Position numbers and translations under genes: made by a program
Source: Mesorhizobium sp.
Lineage (GTDB): Bacteria > Pseudomonadota > Alphaproteobacteria > Rhizobiales > Rhizobiaceae
Assembly (NCBI GenBank): GCA_004017535.1
Contig: SAJS01000004.1
Coordinates: 366,458 to 430,457, forward strand
DNA: 64,000 nucleotides
Direction of reading: 5' to 3'
Part shown: positions 49,585 through 57,002 of the stretch, piece after piece
How positions within the stretch are numbered: the stretch's first letter is position 1
How the letters are laid out: the number at the start of each line of letters is the position of its first letter
Notes under the pieces: model-generated
Seen by the model: only the letters and a program-made list of their open reading frames with translations
The model's database searches: none
What the model was told of the DNA's origin: nothing

Positions 49585-50041
49585 AAGCGCGCTGTTCGCG
49601 CTGGCGGCGCTTGCCGGTCTCTGCCTTCCGGCGCAAGCGGCGATCATCGGCACCTGCGCGATCGTGATCGGCGCCTCGGGGACGATGAAATCGAACCCCG
49701 CCATCGACATCTTGGGCTCCAAGCAGGCAGGCGGGTCGAGCGCCGGCGCCACCATCACGGCGAACTCGACGCTGTGTTCCATCCTAAACCTGCTGGACTG
49801 CTATACCGTTTCCGCGCCGGCGCCGATCGCCTTCACCTCGGCACCGAGCGGCGGCGACACCAATGTCACCTTCGCCACCGTCTTCCGCCTCGACGGCTCC
49901 GGCGTGGACATACCGGGCAGCTCGCCGCAGCGGGTGATCAACGGCACCCACACCATCCAGGTCGATCTCACCGCCACCAAGTCGCCCGGCATCTTCCCGG
50001 CAGGCAACTATCAGGGCGCGGTGACGGTGCGCTGCGAATGA
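49559..50041 (+). CDS. Secreted pilin-like subunit B
   Basis: This 160-residue exported protein has a signal peptide (MRRKRNGNRSALFALAALAG, then LCLPAQAA). The mature protein has cysteines at GTCAIVIG, LCSILNLLDCY and the final RCE. The end FPAGNYQGAVTVRCE closely matches the end of subunit A, so the two are likely related subunits of one structure. Its ATG lies within the previous gene, suggesting coupled translation. No usher or sortase-like gene follows; ribokinase is next. Confidence 0.68.
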   Translation: MRRKRNGNRSALFALAALAGLCLPAQAAIIGTCAIVIGASGTMKSNPAIDILGSKQAGGSSAGATITANSTLCSILNLLDCYTVSAPAPIAFTSAPSGGDTNVTFATVFRLDGSGVDIPGSSPQRVINGTHTIQVDLTATKSPGIFPAGNYQGAVTVRCE

Positions 50042-50236
50042 TGCCTGTGGGCCAAGAGCCCGCGCAACCGCCATGATCTGGCAACCGGCGGGCTTTGCGG
50101 CTAGCCTCGCGCCCAGCCCGCAATTCCAGGATCAGCGCTTCGCCGCCTATTTCGCCAGGAATTGCGAAAAGCAGAATCTTGGAGCAGGTCCGCCTTTCAA
50201 GCACGGGCCGGGCCGCTTCAACGGGAGGCAGTTTTT

Positions 50237-51142
50237 GTGATTATCGTTGTCGGCTCGATCAACCTCGATCTCATCGCCAATGTCGACCGTCTGCCGGAAC
50301 CCGGCGAGACGGTGCGCGGCTCGAGCTTCGCCACCGCCCCCGGCGGCAAGGGCGCCAACCAGGCGCTGGCCGCGGCGCGCGCGGGAGCCCAGGTACGCAT
50401 GGTGGGCGCGGTCGGCAAGGATAGTTTCGCCGCCGACGCGCTCGCCCTTCTCAAGGCCGGCAATGTCGATCTCTCCGGTGTCGGCCAAAGCTTCGCCTCG
50501 ACCGGCACCGCCTTGATCCTGGTCGGAGCCGATGGCGAGAACGTCATCGCCGTCGTGCCGGGCGCCAATGATTCGGTGGTGCCGGGCGATGTCGCCAAGG
50601 CCTATCTCAAAAAGGGCGATGTCGTGCTCCTGCAGCACGAGATCCCGCTGCAGACGGTAGAAGCCGCGCTCGACGCGGCGCGCGCGGCGGGCGCCGTCAG
50701 CGTGCTCAACACCGCCCCCTTCCGTGCCGAAGCCGCCGGTTTCCTAGGCAAGGCCGACTATGCGGTCGCCAACGAGACCGAATTCGATCTTTATGGCGAG
50801 GCGCTGTCGCTTTCCGGGCGCGACCGCCCCGCCCGCATGCGCGACTATGCCCAAAAGACCGGCCGCGCCATCGTCGTCACGCTCGGCGGCGACGGCGTGC
50901 TTGCCGCGACGCCGCACGATTTCCTCGCCATCCCGGCGCTGAAGATCACGCCGGTCGACACGGTCGGCGCCGGCGACACTTTCTGCGGCTATTTCGGCGC
51001 CGGCCTGTCGTCGGGCCTTTCACTCGAACAGGCGCTTACCCGCGCCGCCGCGGCCGGCTCGCTCGCCTGCCTGAAGCCCGGCGCGCAGCCGGCGATCCCG
51101 CTGACCAAGGATGTCGACGCGGCTTTGGCGGGAATGCATTAA
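50237..51142 (+). CDS. rbsK: Ribokinase (PfkB family)
   Basis: This 301-residue PfkB-type sugar kinase likely phosphorylates ribose in the cytoplasm. The substrate motif (PGGKGANQALAAARAG) and the C-terminal motif PVDTVGAGDTFCGYFGAGL with the catalytic Asp are present. The start is a GTG at 50237 with a GGGAGG box; the longer frame upstream reaches into non-coding sequence. It is two bases from the amidase gene and near a nucleoside hydrolase gene, which suits use of ribose released from nucleosides. Confidence 0.88.
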   Translation: MIIVVGSINLDLIANVDRLPEPGETVRGSSFATAPGGKGANQALAAARAGAQVRMVGAVGKDSFAADALALLKAGNVDLSGVGQSFASTGTALILVGADGENVIAVVPGANDSVVPGDVAKAYLKKGDVVLLQHEIPLQTVEAALDAARAAGAVSVLNTAPFRAEAAGFLGKADYAVANETEFDLYGEALSLSGRDRPARMRDYAQKTGRAIVVTLGGDGVLAATPHDFLAIPALKITPVDTVGAGDTFCGYFGAGLSSGLSLEQALTRAAAAGSLACLKPGAQPAIPLTKDVDAALAGMH

Positions 51143-51144
51143 GC

Positions 51145-52596
51145 ATGCGCCCCGTCACAAAACATGCCGTGCCGCTGGCCGGCGATATCTGTCGCCTTTC
51201 CGCCGTGGAACTCGCCGACAGAATAAGGCAGCGACAACTCTCGGTGCGTGAAGTCGTCAGCGCTTTCCTTGACCGCATCGAGGCCATCAACCCGCTGGTC
51301 AATGCGATCGTCTCGCTGCGCGAGCGCGCCGACATCCTGGCCGAAACCGACAACGCCGATGCTTATCTGGCCCACGGCGGCGAGGCCGGATCGCTGTTCG
51401 GCCTGCCGATCGCCATCAAGGACCTCGCCCTGACCAAGGAGCTCAGAACCACCTTCGGCTCGCCGATCTTCGCCGATTTCATCCCTGGAACGGACGACTT
51501 CTTCGTCGAGCGAATCCGCAAGGCCGGCGCCATCATCATCGGCAAGACCAATGTTCCGGAATTCGGCCTCGGCTCCAACACCTACAATCCGGTCTTCGGG
51601 CCGACGCTCAACGCCTTCGACCCGGCGCTGACCGCCGGCGGCTCGAGCGGCGGCGCGGCGGTGGCACTGGCGCTCGACATGCTGCCGGTTGCCGATGGCA
51701 GCGACTTCGGCGGCTCGCTGCGCAATCCGGCCGCCTACAACAATGTTTACGGCTTCCGTCCCTCGCAGGGGCTTGTGCCCGCCGGCCCCGACATCGACGT
51801 CTTCTATTCGCAGATGGGCGTCGAGGGACCGATGGGCCGCAGCGTGCGCGACATCGCACTGCTGCTCGACGAACAGGCGGGGTACCATCCGCAGGCACCC
51901 TTGTCCTATGCCAAGGAGGGCTCGTTCCTCGACGGCTTGGGGACGAAAGCCTCCGGCGGCCGCGTCGCCTGGCTGGGCGATCTCGGCGGCCATCTGCCGA
52001 CGGAACCGGGCGTGCTCGACCTCTGCGAGACCGCGCTTGCCCGCTTTGCGGACGCGTCGTTCCCCAGCGAAGCGCTGGTGCCGGATGTCGATTTCGAGGC
52101 GCTGTGGCAGGCTTTCGTCACCTTGCGCCAGGCAAGCAGCGGCTGCGGGCTGAAAGCGCATTACGATGACCCGGAAAAGCGCAAGCTTCTGAAGCCTGAG
52201 GCCGTCTGGGAAGTGGAACAGGCGATGCGCCTCACCGCGCCGCAGATCCATGCGGCAACCGTCCGGCGCACCTCCTGGCATCGCACGCTGCTGTCGCTGT
52301 TCGAGCGCTTCGACCTCATCGCCCTGCCGACCGCGCAGGTCTTCCCGTTCGACGTGACCACCCACTGGCCGCGCGAGGTCGCGGGGCGGACAATGGACAG
52401 CTATCATCGGTGGATGGAGGTCTCCGTCTTTGCCACGCTGGGCGGCTGCCCGGCGCTCAACGTGCCGGCGGGCTTCGACGCAAAAGGCCGGCCGATGGGC
52501 ATGCAGCTGATCGGCCGCCCGCGCGGCGACCTCGCCGTGCTCAAGGCAGGCGCCGCCTATGAAGCGACGCTGCCCTGGCCGGTGGGGGCCGCGTGA
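51145..52596 (+). CDS. Amidase signature family hydrolase, second copy
   Basis: This 483-residue amidase has the triad in view: Lys92 (PIAIKDLA), the GGSSGG serines (167-168) and the nucleophile Ser191 in GSDFGGSLRNPA. It differs clearly from the amidase at 27884. It begins two bases after the ribokinase stop, so the two are co-transcribed. The substrate is unknown; a nucleoside- or base-derived amide is one possibility from the neighbours, but this is inference. Confidence 0.9.
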   Translation: MRPVTKHAVPLAGDICRLSAVELADRIRQRQLSVREVVSAFLDRIEAINPLVNAIVSLRERADILAETDNADAYLAHGGEAGSLFGLPIAIKDLALTKELRTTFGSPIFADFIPGTDDFFVERIRKAGAIIIGKTNVPEFGLGSNTYNPVFGPTLNAFDPALTAGGSSGGAAVALALDMLPVADGSDFGGSLRNPAAYNNVYGFRPSQGLVPAGPDIDVFYSQMGVEGPMGRSVRDIALLLDEQAGYHPQAPLSYAKEGSFLDGLGTKASGGRVAWLGDLGGHLPTEPGVLDLCETALARFADASFPSEALVPDVDFEALWQAFVTLRQASSGCGLKAHYDDPEKRKLLKPEAVWEVEQAMRLTAPQIHAATVRRTSWHRTLLSLFERFDLIALPTAQVFPFDVTTHWPREVAGRTMDSYHRWMEVSVFATLGGCPALNVPAGFDAKGRPMGMQLIGRPRGDLAVLKAGAAYEATLPWPVGAA

Positions 52597-52689
52597 CGGG
52601 CCGCCCTGCCCGGCCAGCTTGCGCCAACGCCAATCCCGTGCATTGATCGCGCTCCGCCCAAATCGGCGCCGTCCTGTTCGAGGGAAATC

Positions 52690-53304
52690 ATGTCGCTGGA
52701 ACTTTACGCAACCTATGTCGTCGCATGTATCGTCATCATCCTGGTGCCGGGTCCCACGGTCACGCTGATCATCGCCAACAGCATCCGTCACGGCTCGCGC
52801 GCGGGCTTGGCCAACGTCGCCGGCACCCAGGCCGGGCTCGCCATCATGATCGCCATCGTCGGCATCGGCCTCAACACGCTGATCGCCGGCATGGGCCACT
52901 GGTTCGAATGGGTGCGGCTGCTCGGCGCCGCCTACTTGATCTGGATGGGCGTTCAGATGTTCCGCGCCAAAGGCGCGCTGAACCCGGACGGGTCGGCGAA
53001 GAAGCCGCGTGGTGGCTTCTTCCTGCAGGGATTTCTGGTGGCGATCTCGAACCCCAAGACGCTCGTTTTCTTCGGCGCCTTCTTCCCGCAGTTCATCGCG
53101 CCGCACGGCAATTACACGCTGCAGATCGTGGTCATGGGCCTGACGGCGATGATCTTCGCCGCCATGTCGGACTCGACCTACGCCCTTGCCGCCGGCCGCG
53201 CCGGACGCCTGCTGTCGGCCAGCCGCGTCAGGCTGATGTCACGCATCAGCGGCAGCTTCCTCGTCGGCGGTGGGCTGTGGCTGGCGTTCTCCAAGGCGAA
53301 GTGA
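52690..53304 (+). CDS. LysE-family amino-acid/metabolite exporter
   Basis: This 204-residue inner-membrane exporter of the LysE/RhtB type has about six helices. The N-terminal signature VVACIVIILVPGPTVTLIIANSIRHGSRAGL and FLVAISNPKTLVFFGAFFPQF are typical. It exports amino acids, homoserine lactones or similar compounds. It lies 93 bases after the amidase gene on the same strand. A strong intergenic hairpin separates it from the convergent nucleoside hydrolase gene. Confidence 0.9.
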   Translation: MSLELYATYVVACIVIILVPGPTVTLIIANSIRHGSRAGLANVAGTQAGLAIMIAIVGIGLNTLIAGMGHWFEWVRLLGAAYLIWMGVQMFRAKGALNPDGSAKKPRGGFFLQGFLVAISNPKTLVFFGAFFPQFIAPHGNYTLQIVVMGLTAMIFAAMSDSTYALAAGRAGRLLSASRVRLMSRISGSFLVGGGLWLAFSKAK

Positions 53305-53311
53305 CGCCTTT

Positions 53312-53414
53312 CCTTCTCCCCCTGCGGGAGAAGGTGGATCGGCGCGCAGCGCCGAGACGGATGAGGGATGTTCCAGGGGACTGAGACGCTGCTTTCCCTG
53401 GAGCATCCCTCATC
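53312..53414. repeat. Hairpin-rich intergenic element between convergent genes
   Basis: The first hairpin is CCTTCTCCC-cctgc-GGGAGAAGG (53312-53334). The second is a 19-bp near-perfect stem, gatgagggatgttccaggg (53360-53378) with ccctggagcatccctcatc (53396-53414). It lies between the stops of lysE-like and nucleoside hydrolase genes and could end transcription in both directions. Confidence 0.75.
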
Positions 53415-53466
53415 CGAACTCGCTTCGCGAGGCCGCCTTCCCCCACAAGGGCGGAAGGAAGAGGCG

Positions 53467-54408
53467 CTACAACCGCCCCAACCTCTCCACCAACAGCGCG
53501 AAGAAGCCGTCATGGTCGATGTCGCGCATCACGGTGGCGTTCTTCTCCCGCTTGGTGACGCCCCACCAGTCGATCACCGTCATGCCCATGGTGAGCTCCG
53601 ACGCGGTCTCCACGCTGACATTGCAGCGGCGACCCTTGAACAGTTCCGGCTTCAGGAGATAGGCGATCACGCACGGATCGTGCAGCGGCCCGCCATCGGT
53701 GCCGTATTTCTCCTCGTCATAGCGTTCGAAGAACTCCAGCATCTCGGCGGTCGCGGTGCCGACCTTGGTGCCGAGTTGCCGGAAAGCCTGGATGCGCTTG
53801 GAGGTGGTCAGCGCCTTGTGGGTGACGTCGAGTGGCATCATCACGATCGGGATGCCTGATTTGAAGACCAGATCGGCGGCCTGCGGGTCGACATAGATGT
53901 TGAATTCGGCGGCTGGCGTGACGTTCCCGCCCTCGAAGAAGCCGCCGCCCATCAGAACGATTTCCTTGATGCGCGACGCGATCCTGGGCTCGCGGATCAG
54001 CGCTAGCGCGATGTTGGTGAGCGGTCCGAGCGGGCAGAGCGTGATCGTGCCGCTTTCCTCGCGCATCAGCGTCTCGACGATGAAATCGACCGCGTATTGT
54101 TCCTGCAACGGCATGGTCGGCTCAGGCAGCTGCGGCCCGTTGAGGCCGGTCTTGCCATGCACTTCCTCGGCGGTGACCAACTCGCGCGTCAGCGGGCGGA
54201 TGGCGCCGGCATAGACTTTGATGTCGGGTCTGCCGGCCAATTCGCAGATCTTGCGGGCATTGTTCTGGGTCAGCTTCAGCGGCACGTTGCCGGCAACGGC
54301 GGTGATGCCGACGATCTCCAGCTCGGAGCTGCCGAGCGCCAGCAATATGGCGACGGCATCGTCCTGGCCGGGATCCGTGTCGATGATGATCTTTCTGGAC
54401 TGGGGCAT
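53467..54408 (-). CDS. Inosine-uridine preferring nucleoside hydrolase
   Basis: This 313-residue nucleoside N-ribohydrolase cleaves nucleosides to base and ribose. The calcium-binding motif DTDPGQDDAVA (residues 10-20, Asp10, Asp12, Asp16 and Asp17) and the late HDPCVIAYLL with its His-Asp pair are present. The ATG at 54408 has an AAGGAA box. It is convergent with lysE-like and near ribokinase, suggesting ribose recovery from nucleosides. Base specificity cannot be told from sequence alone. Confidence 0.92.
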   Translation of the reverse strand: MPQSRKIIIDTDPGQDDAVAILLALGSSELEIVGITAVAGNVPLKLTQNNARKICELAGRPDIKVYAGAIRPLTRELVTAEEVHGKTGLNGPQLPEPTMPLQEQYAVDFIVETLMREESGTITLCPLGPLTNIALALIREPRIASRIKEIVLMGGGFFEGGNVTPAAEFNIYVDPQAADLVFKSGIPIVMMPLDVTHKALTTSKRIQAFRQLGTKVGTATAEMLEFFERYDEEKYGTDGGPLHDPCVIAYLLKPELFKGRRCNVSVETASELTMGMTVIDWWGVTKREKNATVMRDIDHDGFFALLVERLGRL

Positions 54409-54448
54409 TTCAATTCCTTTTTGGGGAGTCTTTTTGGGCGGGGTTTCG

Positions 54449-54494
54449 AGCATGATCCCGAAAAGTGGAACCGGTTTTCGGACAAAATCATGCT
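54449..54494. repeat. Intergenic repeat family B, short variant
   Basis: gagcatgatcccgaaaagtg, gaaccggttttcg, then atcatgctc. The ends gagcatgat and atcatgctc are exact inverted copies. This variant differs from the long copies in the flanking arms and lacks the second half. Confidence 0.78.
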
Positions 54495-54649
54495 CCAACG
54501 AAGAGTTGAGCCAGGAGGACGGTTCAACGAAACGTCATCCTGATTCAGTGGCTTGAACTTGATCGCGCGGCGGACCATATCAAGACCATCGGGAAAAATG
54601 CCATCCGGGTTTTTCCAGTTTGTGTCGCTCTTCAGAGGACAGTGTAACA

Positions 54650-55075
54650 ATGAGTCGAATGACGCCCTTCTCCAGCCCGCTTCTTCTGGGCTTCGATGCC
54701 ATGGAAAAGACGCTGGAGCGTCTGGCGAAGACCGGCGACAGCTATCCGCCGTACAATATCGAACGCCTCGGCGCCGCTGACGGCAAGGCCGAAAGGCTGC
54801 GCATCACATTGGCCGTTGCCGGTTTTGCCGAGAGCGATCTCGATGTCACCACGGAGGAAAACCAGCTGATCGTGCGCGGTCGCCAGAGCGACGACACCGA
54901 GCGCGAATTCCTCCACCGCGGCATCGCAGCGCGCCAGTTCCAGCGCTGCTTCGTGCTGGCCGATGGCATGCGGGTGATCGCGGCCGAGCTGAAGAACGGC
55001 CTGCTGTCGATCGATCTCGATCGGCCGGAGGCCGAGCGGCTGGTACGGAAAATAAACATATCGGTGAAAGACTGA
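54650..55075 (+). CDS. Small heat shock protein (Hsp20/IbpA type)
   Basis: This 141-residue alpha-crystallin-type chaperone begins MSRMTPFSSPLLLGFDAMEK. The crystallin domain spans about 37-130 (YPPYNIERLG, ENQLIVRGRQ, ELKNGLLSIDLDRPEAE) and the C-terminal KINI supplies an I-x-I contact. It would bind unfolding proteins in the cytoplasm during heat or other stress. A DUF1150 gene follows, the usual partner in rhizobia. The upstream region has an AGAGGA ribosome site that a short CUC/GAG hairpin might mask, but no clear ROSE thermometer is seen. Confidence 0.92.
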   Translation: MSRMTPFSSPLLLGFDAMEKTLERLAKTGDSYPPYNIERLGAADGKAERLRITLAVAGFAESDLDVTTEENQLIVRGRQSDDTEREFLHRGIAARQFQRCFVLADGMRVIAAELKNGLLSIDLDRPEAERLVRKINISVKD

Positions 55076-55137
55076 CCTTCGCCGATGGCTCTATGCGAGG
55101 CGGCCAATCCTGGCGTCTCGCGCCAAGGAGGCTTGAA

Positions 55138-55395
55138 ATGACCAGAACTGACGAAATGATCACCATGACCAGCGGCGAACTCGCCCATCTCGGCGAAGGC
55201 TCTGTCGCTTATCTGCGGAAAGTGTCGAGCGACGACCTGCGCGGCCGCTTCCCGGGCCTCGGCGAAATCGCGCCCGGACTGGAGCTGTGGGCTTTGTTTG
55301 CCGCCAACGGCCAGCCGATCCTGCTTTCCGATGCCCGTGACCGGGCGCTGGCGGGTGCGTTGGAGAACGACCTGACCACTGTCGCCATCCACTAA
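55138..55395 (+). CDS. DUF1150 family protein
   Basis: This 85-residue soluble protein has the sequence pattern of the DUF1150 family (VAYLRKVSSDDLRGRFPGL, GLELWALFAANGQPILLSDA). Members are small alphaproteobacterial proteins of unknown function, usually coded next to a small heat shock gene, as here (63 bases downstream). An AAGGAGG box precedes the ATG. It may be a stress-response partner. Confidence 0.88.
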   Translation: MTRTDEMITMTSGELAHLGEGSVAYLRKVSSDDLRGRFPGLGEIAPGLELWALFAANGQPILLSDARDRALAGALENDLTTVAIH

Positions 55396-55499
55396 AGCAT
55401 GTCTCCCGAAAGTGGGACCCGGTTTCGGGATAAAGACATGCGTAAAATCAAAACCTAAAGCGCATGGATCGAATCTGAAAGATCGCGACGCGCTTTAGG
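55394..55499. repeat. Intergenic repeat family B, copy 2 (long form)
   Basis: The order is aagcatgtctcccgaaagtg, acccggtttcgggataaa, gacatgcgt, then aaagcgcatggatcgaatc and gatcgcgacgcgctttag. It closely matches the copy at 17900 along its whole length and begins at the stop of the DUF1150 gene. Confidence 0.85.
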
Positions 55500-55520
55500 G
55501 CGATTGCTGGCAGTCCGAAA

Positions 55521-55546
55521 TGGAAAGGGCCGCTCCCGGCGGCCCC
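55521..55546 (-). terminator. Probable terminator of ptsN
   Basis: On the minus strand GGGCCGC-cggga-GCGGCCC forms a 7-bp GC stem with a 5-base loop (55545 to 55527), followed by TTTCCATTT. It lies about 40 bases after the ptsN stop. The T tract is short, so the call is moderate. Confidence 0.5.
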
Positions 55547-55585
55547 TCTATGGTTTCATCCCAAAACCAGGTCTATCCCAAAATT

Positions 55586-56050
55586 TCAGGCCGCGTGCGA
55601 GGCCTGCGTGTCGGACAGCAGGGCGTGGATCGCCACCGCGTCGCGCGTACCCCTGATCTTGGCCACCGTGTCGGCATCGCGCAGCACGCGCGCGATGCGC
55701 GACAGCGCCTTGAGATGGTCGGCGCCCGCGCCTTCGGGCGCCAGCAGCAGAAAGACGAGGTCGACCGGCTGGTCGTCCAGTGCCTCGAAATCGACTGGCG
55801 TTTCCAGCCGCGCGAAGACGCCGGCGATCCGCTTCACGCCGGCGAGCTTGCCGTGCGGAATGGCGATGCCGTTGCCGACGCCGGTCGATCCTAGCCGTTC
55901 GCGCTGCAGGATGGTGTCGAACACCTCCCGTTCCGGGATTCCCGAAATCGCCGCCGCCCGCTCCGACAGCAATTGCAGAAGCTGCTTTTTGGAATTCGCC
56001 TTCAACGCCGGCATGATCGCCGGGACGCTGATGAGATCGCTGAGATCCAT
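55586..56050 (-). CDS. ptsN: Nitrogen PTS enzyme IIA (PtsN)
   Basis: This 154-residue EIIA-Ntr protein of the nitrogen phosphotransferase system is phosphorylated on His66 (AIPHGKLAG). It signals carbon/nitrogen and potassium status and can act on KdpD or other targets in related bacteria. It follows hpf and rpoN on the same strand, the standard gene order. The ATG at 56050 (MDLSDLISVPAI) was chosen over a longer frame that overlaps the hpf region. Confidence 0.93.
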   Translation of the reverse strand: MDLSDLISVPAIMPALKANSKKQLLQLLSERAAAISGIPEREVFDTILQRERLGSTGVGNGIAIPHGKLAGVKRIAGVFARLETPVDFEALDDQPVDLVFLLLAPEGAGADHLKALSRIARVLRDADTVAKIRGTRDAVAIHALLSDTQASHAA

Positions 56051-56111
56051 GCTTGAAAAATCCCTTGCTCGCCTGCCGCGCCAGTCGTCGCCCCCTCGCG
56101 CGGCCGGCTTT

Positions 56112-56699
56112 TTATGCTTGTGCGACTTTGGTCGTCGACGGATCGATCCAGCCGATATTGCCATCCGGCCGGCGGTAGACGATGTTGAGATGGTCGGTCC
56201 CGGCGTTGCGGAACAGGAATACCGGGCTGTCGCTGTTGTCGAGCTCGATGACAGCCGACGCCACCGACATGGTCCGCAGCGTCATGCTTGATTCGGCGAC
56301 GATAGCCGGAGCGAAGTCCTCCGGAATGTCTTCTTCATCATCTGTGAGGGGAGCCATCACCGTGTAGGCGATGTCGGTCGGCTCTTCGCCATTGCCGTTG
56401 CCGGTGTTGCGCGATTTCAGCCGGCGCTTGTAGCGGCGAAGCCGTGTTTCCAGGCGATCGGCCGCCGCCTCGAAGGCAAGCGTCGGGTCCTGGGCGTCGC
56501 CGGTCGCCTGCAGAGAGGCGCCGGAATCGAGCCGGACCATGCAGTCGGCGGAGAAACGCGACCCCGATTTGATGACCGTGACATGTCCTGAAAAACCCCG
56601 ATCGAAATATTTCTCGATCGCCTCGCCGACCCGGTCGTTGATGCGCGTGCGGAACGCATCGCCGATGTCCATGTGTTTTCCCGAAATGCGTAGATTCAT
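56112..56699 (-). CDS. hpf: Ribosome hibernation promoting factor, long form
   Basis: This 195-residue protein dimerises ribosomes in stationary phase. The N-terminal domain (1-100, MNLRISGKHMDIGDAFRTRI) is the ribosome-binding fold. The C-terminal domain (about 130-190, PVFLFRNAGTDHLNIVYRRPDG) is the dimer-forming part of long HPF. It lies between rpoN and ptsN, its usual place, and may be co-transcribed with ptsN. Confidence 0.94.
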   Translation of the reverse strand: MNLRISGKHMDIGDAFRTRINDRVGEAIEKYFDRGFSGHVTVIKSGSRFSADCMVRLDSGASLQATGDAQDPTLAFEAAADRLETRLRRYKRRLKSRNTGNGNGEEPTDIAYTVMAPLTDDEEDIPEDFAPAIVAESSMTLRTMSVASAVIELDNSDSPVFLFRNAGTDHLNIVYRRPDGNIGWIDPSTTKVAQA

Positions 56700-57002
56700 C
56701 TGAAAACTGACCTTCCTTGCCCAGGCTTCAAACTGGTCCCGAGTTTATACCCGTGGTGCGCGCGCACAAGCTTCGCAGCGGCATGCGCGCCGATTTTAGA
56801 CCCGAACTTTCCGGTTGATCACAAGTCGCCTTCTTGGCCGTCCACGGCCTTGTCTGACGGACCCATTCGCAAGCGGGCATTACCGCCCTGCTCATGCGGG
56901 CGGGCTTCTAGACACTTCATTGCGGCTTGTCAATCAAGCTTGGGAATTGTGGGAAATCATCGGAATTCGGGTCGGGCCGGCATCGCCCGAATACCGGCGG
57001 GC
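56700..57002. other. 303-base gap between rpoN and hpf
   Basis: No gene is supported. A 6-bp hairpin GGCCGT-cc-ACGGCC lies at 56836-56849, and a GC-rich hairpin-prone stretch (tgctcatgcgggcggg) follows near 56890-56910. The hpf promoter is expected here, but I could not identify a clear core promoter. Confidence 0.5.

Noticed and set aside
51139-53106. 655-codon open frame on the minus strand opposite the amidase and lysE-like genes
   Set aside because: Composition is that of a mirror frame of a GC-rich gene and no family features are seen.
54560-54650. ROSE-type RNA thermometer upstream of the hsp20-type gene
   Set aside because: Only a 3-4 bp hairpin near the AGAGGA site is possible and the conserved ROSE anti-SD core is not visible.
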